From CAYTBN01 sp964436045 (GTDB lineage Bacteria > Myxococcota_A > UBA796 > UBA9615 > CAYRNR01), in the NCBI GenBank assembly GCA_964436045.1, contig CAYTBN010000030.1:21174-85173 (forward strand): a DNA stretch of 64,000 nucleotides. Direction: 5' to 3'. The notes under the pieces are model-generated. The model was not told the origin of the DNA. It searched no databases and saw only the letters and a list, made by a program, of their open reading frames with translations. Positions 61,322 through 64,000 of this stretch are shown here, piece after piece. The position numbers were made by a program, and so were the translations under genes. The first letter of the stretch is position 1. Each line of letters starts with the position of its first letter.

Positions 61322-64000
61322 CTAGACGTCCCAGTCGCTGTCGGGACCGCCGAACGCGCCCATGTCGTTCTGGGTACCGTCGACGTCGTCGTAGGCCGGG
61401 TCCGGGTTGCCGGCGTCCTCGGCTGGCGAACCACCGATCAGGTTCCAGTCGTCGTTGAAGTCGTCGCCGTCGCCAGTGACGTCGACGAACAGTGGATCCT
61501 CGGAGATGTTGCCGTCCACGCCCGTGGGGTCGGTGATCCCGGAGTAGTTGCCGCCACCGTTGCCGTACACGTCGTTGTACGAACCGGTGAAGGACGAACC
61601 GCCGTCCACCAGCACGCCGACGCCGGAGTCGCAGCCCCAGATGATCGAGTTCATCACGGTGCCCGTGCTGCTCCCCGACAGGTAGAGACCACCGCCGGAC
61701 GGCGCGTCATCCTCACCGTGGGTCACGTTGGTCTCGTCGAGGGTACCGTCGACGATCAGAATGCCGCCGCCGTCGCCGTCGGCCCCGTTCCAGGTGGACG
61801 CCAGATTGACCAGCGTCAGGTACCCGCCCTCGACCTCGCCGCCGCCGCCATCGGACGCCGTGTTGGCGATCAACCAGGCCTGGCCGATTTCGACGGTCGA
61901 GGTCTCGTCCACGTAGAAGCCACCGCCCTGGTCGGCGTAGTTCTCGTAGATTTCCACGGAACCCACCACGGAGTCGGAGCCGAGGAAACACAGGCCGCCG
62001 CCGTAGGAATAGGTGAAGTAGGTGTCGTAGCCGTCGTCGTAGCTGTCGACCTCGGGCAGCGAGTTGTTGCGGACGATCACGTCGCTGAGCGTGGGGCTAC
62101 CTCCGTCGATGAAGGCGCCGCCACCGCAGTAGGTGCTGTAGTACTCGGTGCAGTCGTGCTCCGAGTGACAGGCCCAGGTGTACTCGTCTTCCTCGAGGTG
62201 GCCGGTGCCGTTGGCCAGCGTGACCCCCTGCAGCAAGGCGTCGCTGGACTCACCGCCTTCGAAGGTCGCCACCGCATCGTCGAGTCCGACGGCGTCGATG
62301 ATGGTGTTCTCGGGGCCGTCGGGTCCGATGACCTTGAGGTCCTTGCCACCAAAATCGATGGTCTCGTAGTACGTGCCGGCGAGGATGACCGCGCAGCTGA
62401 ACGCCGCGTCGATGGCGCCCTGGGCGGTGTCCAGCGGATCGTCGATGGTGCCAGCACCGTTCGCGTTGCCGTTGACGGCGTCGGCGGTCACCGGCTCGTT
62501 GGCGTCGTAGTCGTCACAGTCCAACTCGTTGGTGGCGCCATCGCAGGCCCACTCCAGGCTGTCCTCGGCGCCGTACCCGTCGCCGTCGAAGTCGGTGTAG
62601 TACCAGTCGCCGTCAACCGCGTCGTTGTCCACCGTACCGTCGCAGTCGTTGTCCGCGCCGTTGCAGTACTCCGGCGCGCCAGGGTACGTGTCCGCGTTGT
62701 TGTCGTCGCAGTCGTCGTAGTTGTCCACGTAGTTGTCCGGCGCGTCGCAGGCCATGTGGATCGAGGTGATGTCACCGTAGAGGTCGCCGTCGGCGTCGCC
62801 GTACCAGAACACCGCGTCGGCGGCGTCGTCCTCGTCGGCCGCACCGTCGCAGTCGTTGTCCACGCCGTCACAGACCTCGGTGGCGTTGGGGTTGATGGCC
62901 GCGTCGGAGTCGTCGCAGTCGGCGTCGTTGAGGACGTGATCGGGGACGATCTGGCAGTCCTCCTCGGGCGTTGCCGAGGCGTCGCCGTAGCCGTCGCCGT
63001 CCCAGTCCGGGTACCAGTCGTACATCGGCAGGCCGTCGTCGACCGAGCCGTTGCAGTCGTCGTCGACGTGGTTGCAGACCTCGACCGCCGCCGGGTTGAC
63101 CGCCGCGTCCGTGTCGTCACAGTCGCTGCCGTCGGTGATGTAGCCGTCGGGCTGGTCACACTGGACCAGCGAGTCGGCGGGATCGCCGTAGCCGTCGCCG
63201 TCGTCGTCGTCGTACCAGGTGGTCGCGTCGACCGCCTCGTCCTCGTCGACGACGCCGTCGCAGTTGTTGTCGGACCCGTCGCACACCTCGGCGTTGCCGG
63301 GGAAGTTGTTGGGATCCGCGTCGTCGCAGTCGGCGCAGAACTGGACGCCGTCACCGTCCCCGTCCGGCGTGTATCCGTCGTCGTCCGCCAGACCATCTCA
63401 GTCGTTGTCCTGGCCGTCGCAGACCTCGGTGTTGCCGGTGAAGTTCTGCGGATCGGCGTCGTCGCAGTCACCGTCGCAGCCCATCTGGCCATCGCCGTCC
63501 GCGTCGAACTCGGGAAGGGGAATCACTCCGTCGCAGTCGTTGTCCACCCCATCACAGGCCTCGCTGTTGCCCGGGAAGGCGCTGGGGTCGGCGTCGTCGC
63601 AGTCCGTGCAGGCTCCGGCGCCGTCGCCGTCCGCGTCTGCGATGTCCGGATCGTCGTCGTCGGCCAGGCCGTCACAGTCGTTGTCCTGGCCGTCGCACGC
63701 CTCGGTGTTGCCCGGGAAATTGGCCGGGTCGTGGTCGTCGCAGTCGGAGCAGAAGGTGGAGCCGTCGCCGTCGACGTCCGGGGTGTCCGGATCGTCGTCG
63801 TCCACCAGGCCATCGCAGTCGTTGTCCAGCCCGTCGCAGATCTCCGGCGCGCCCGGGTAGATGTGGAAGTCGTTGTCGTCGCAGTCGGTGCAGGCACCGG
63901 CCCCGTCGTTGTCCGCATCCGGGATGTCGGTGTCGTCGTCGTCGGCCGCGCCGTCGCAGTCGTTGTCCTGCCCGTCGCAGACCTCGGGGTTGCCCGGGAA
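61322..64000 (-). pseudogene. Giant MopE-type/beta-helix surface protein with an in-frame TGA, 5' end cut off by the window edge
   Basis: Open from 64000 to 61322 except for TGA at 63398-63400. It has nine MopE-type units (CDGQDNDCDG and variants, spaced 40-70 residues apart), spread over the first two-thirds, and a right-handed beta-helix at the end (about 62480-61322), with Gly/Asp/Asn turns (GGGAFIDGGSPTLSD, GGGLCFLGSDS, GGGFYVDETSTVEIG, GSYNDVYGNGGG). The TGA takes the place of a conserved Cys (DND-stop-DG; all others read DND-C-DG), one base change from TGC. No membrane tail is seen at the C terminus. It may be mutated, misread, or (less likely) a Sec codon. The upstream part, with any signal peptide, lies outside the window. 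Confidence 0.85.

Noticed and set aside
63360..63400. Bacterial SECIS element after the TGA
   Set aside because: Only a 3-bp stem with a 5-base loop can be drawn near the codon, far below what a SECIS needs; kept as a question, not a feature.
62488..64000. Possible CRISPR array because of regular near-identical segments
   Set aside because: The periodic segments code for MopE repeats of variable spacing in one frame and are not identical direct repeats with unique spacers.

Overview
The window is one contiguous piece of a GC-rich genome. I read it as an uncultured member of the Myxococcota or a related delta-proteobacterial lineage. The reasons are a Glt/Agl-like envelope machine with TolQ/TolR-type motor proteins and an AgmX/PglI-type TonB-like protein, several MopE-type Cys/Asp-rich surface proteins, MYXO-CTERM-like C-terminal sorting tails, GDDDT linkers, and a Ser/Thr kinase joined to a large ATPase. 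Housekeeping genes (rimO, ftsK, lolA, tRNA-Phe, a futalosine menaquinone operon) show it is chromosomal. I see no phage, insertion sequence, CRISPR array or plasmid gene.

Layout. 0-6 kb: a PknK-like kinase runs off the left edge and is divergent from a histidine kinase / response regulator / degenerate histidine kinase trio. 6-9.2 kb: a large Ig-like lipoprotein and a PilZ protein. 9.2-13.9 kb: rimO, then lolA and ftsK on the minus strand. 14.1-29.2 kb: a minus-strand block of eleven envelope genes that looks like a compact Glt/Agl-type machine: three large TPR or coiled-coil periplasmic proteins, a small secreted protein, one TolQ/ExbB, two TolR/ExbD, an FHA-like/TonB-like transmembrane protein, a secreted helical protein, an outer-membrane barrel and a WbpD-like sugar N-acetyltransferase. 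A barrel-linked SppA protease is divergent from it. 31.9-35 kb: two small Cys-rich lipoproteins, tRNA-Phe, and an FG-GAP surface protein broken by an in-frame stop. 35.2-43 kb: seven genes for menaquinone by the futalosine route (mqnD, an mqnB-mqnP fusion, ubiD-type mqnL, mqnE, mqnA, mqnC, menG), with start/stop overlaps at nearly every junction. Each end of this operon is bordered by a TCGNNC hexamer satellite. 43.3-49.7 kb: tetR-tolC-MFP-RND efflux operon. 49.9-54.2 kb: a ThiS/MoaD-like protein and a three-subunit molybdenum hydroxylase. 54.1-64 kb: a deacetylase-like lipoprotein, a CPBP membrane protease, a twice-frameshifted lectin/MopE surface protein, a GT-C-type membrane protein and a giant MopE/beta-helix protein that runs off the right edge and carries a TGA at a conserved Cys codon.

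The main points for follow-up are the compact Glt/Agl-like machine, in which one TolR paralogue has Asn at the proton-carrying Asp position; a LexA-like palindrome inside the motor-gene promoter; the MqnB-MqnP fusion; the hexamer satellites that start at stop codons; and the clustering of all four reading-frame lesions (two nonsense codons, two frameshifts) in surface repeat proteins. I could not run homology searches, structure prediction or folding, so family names rest on motifs, length and context.
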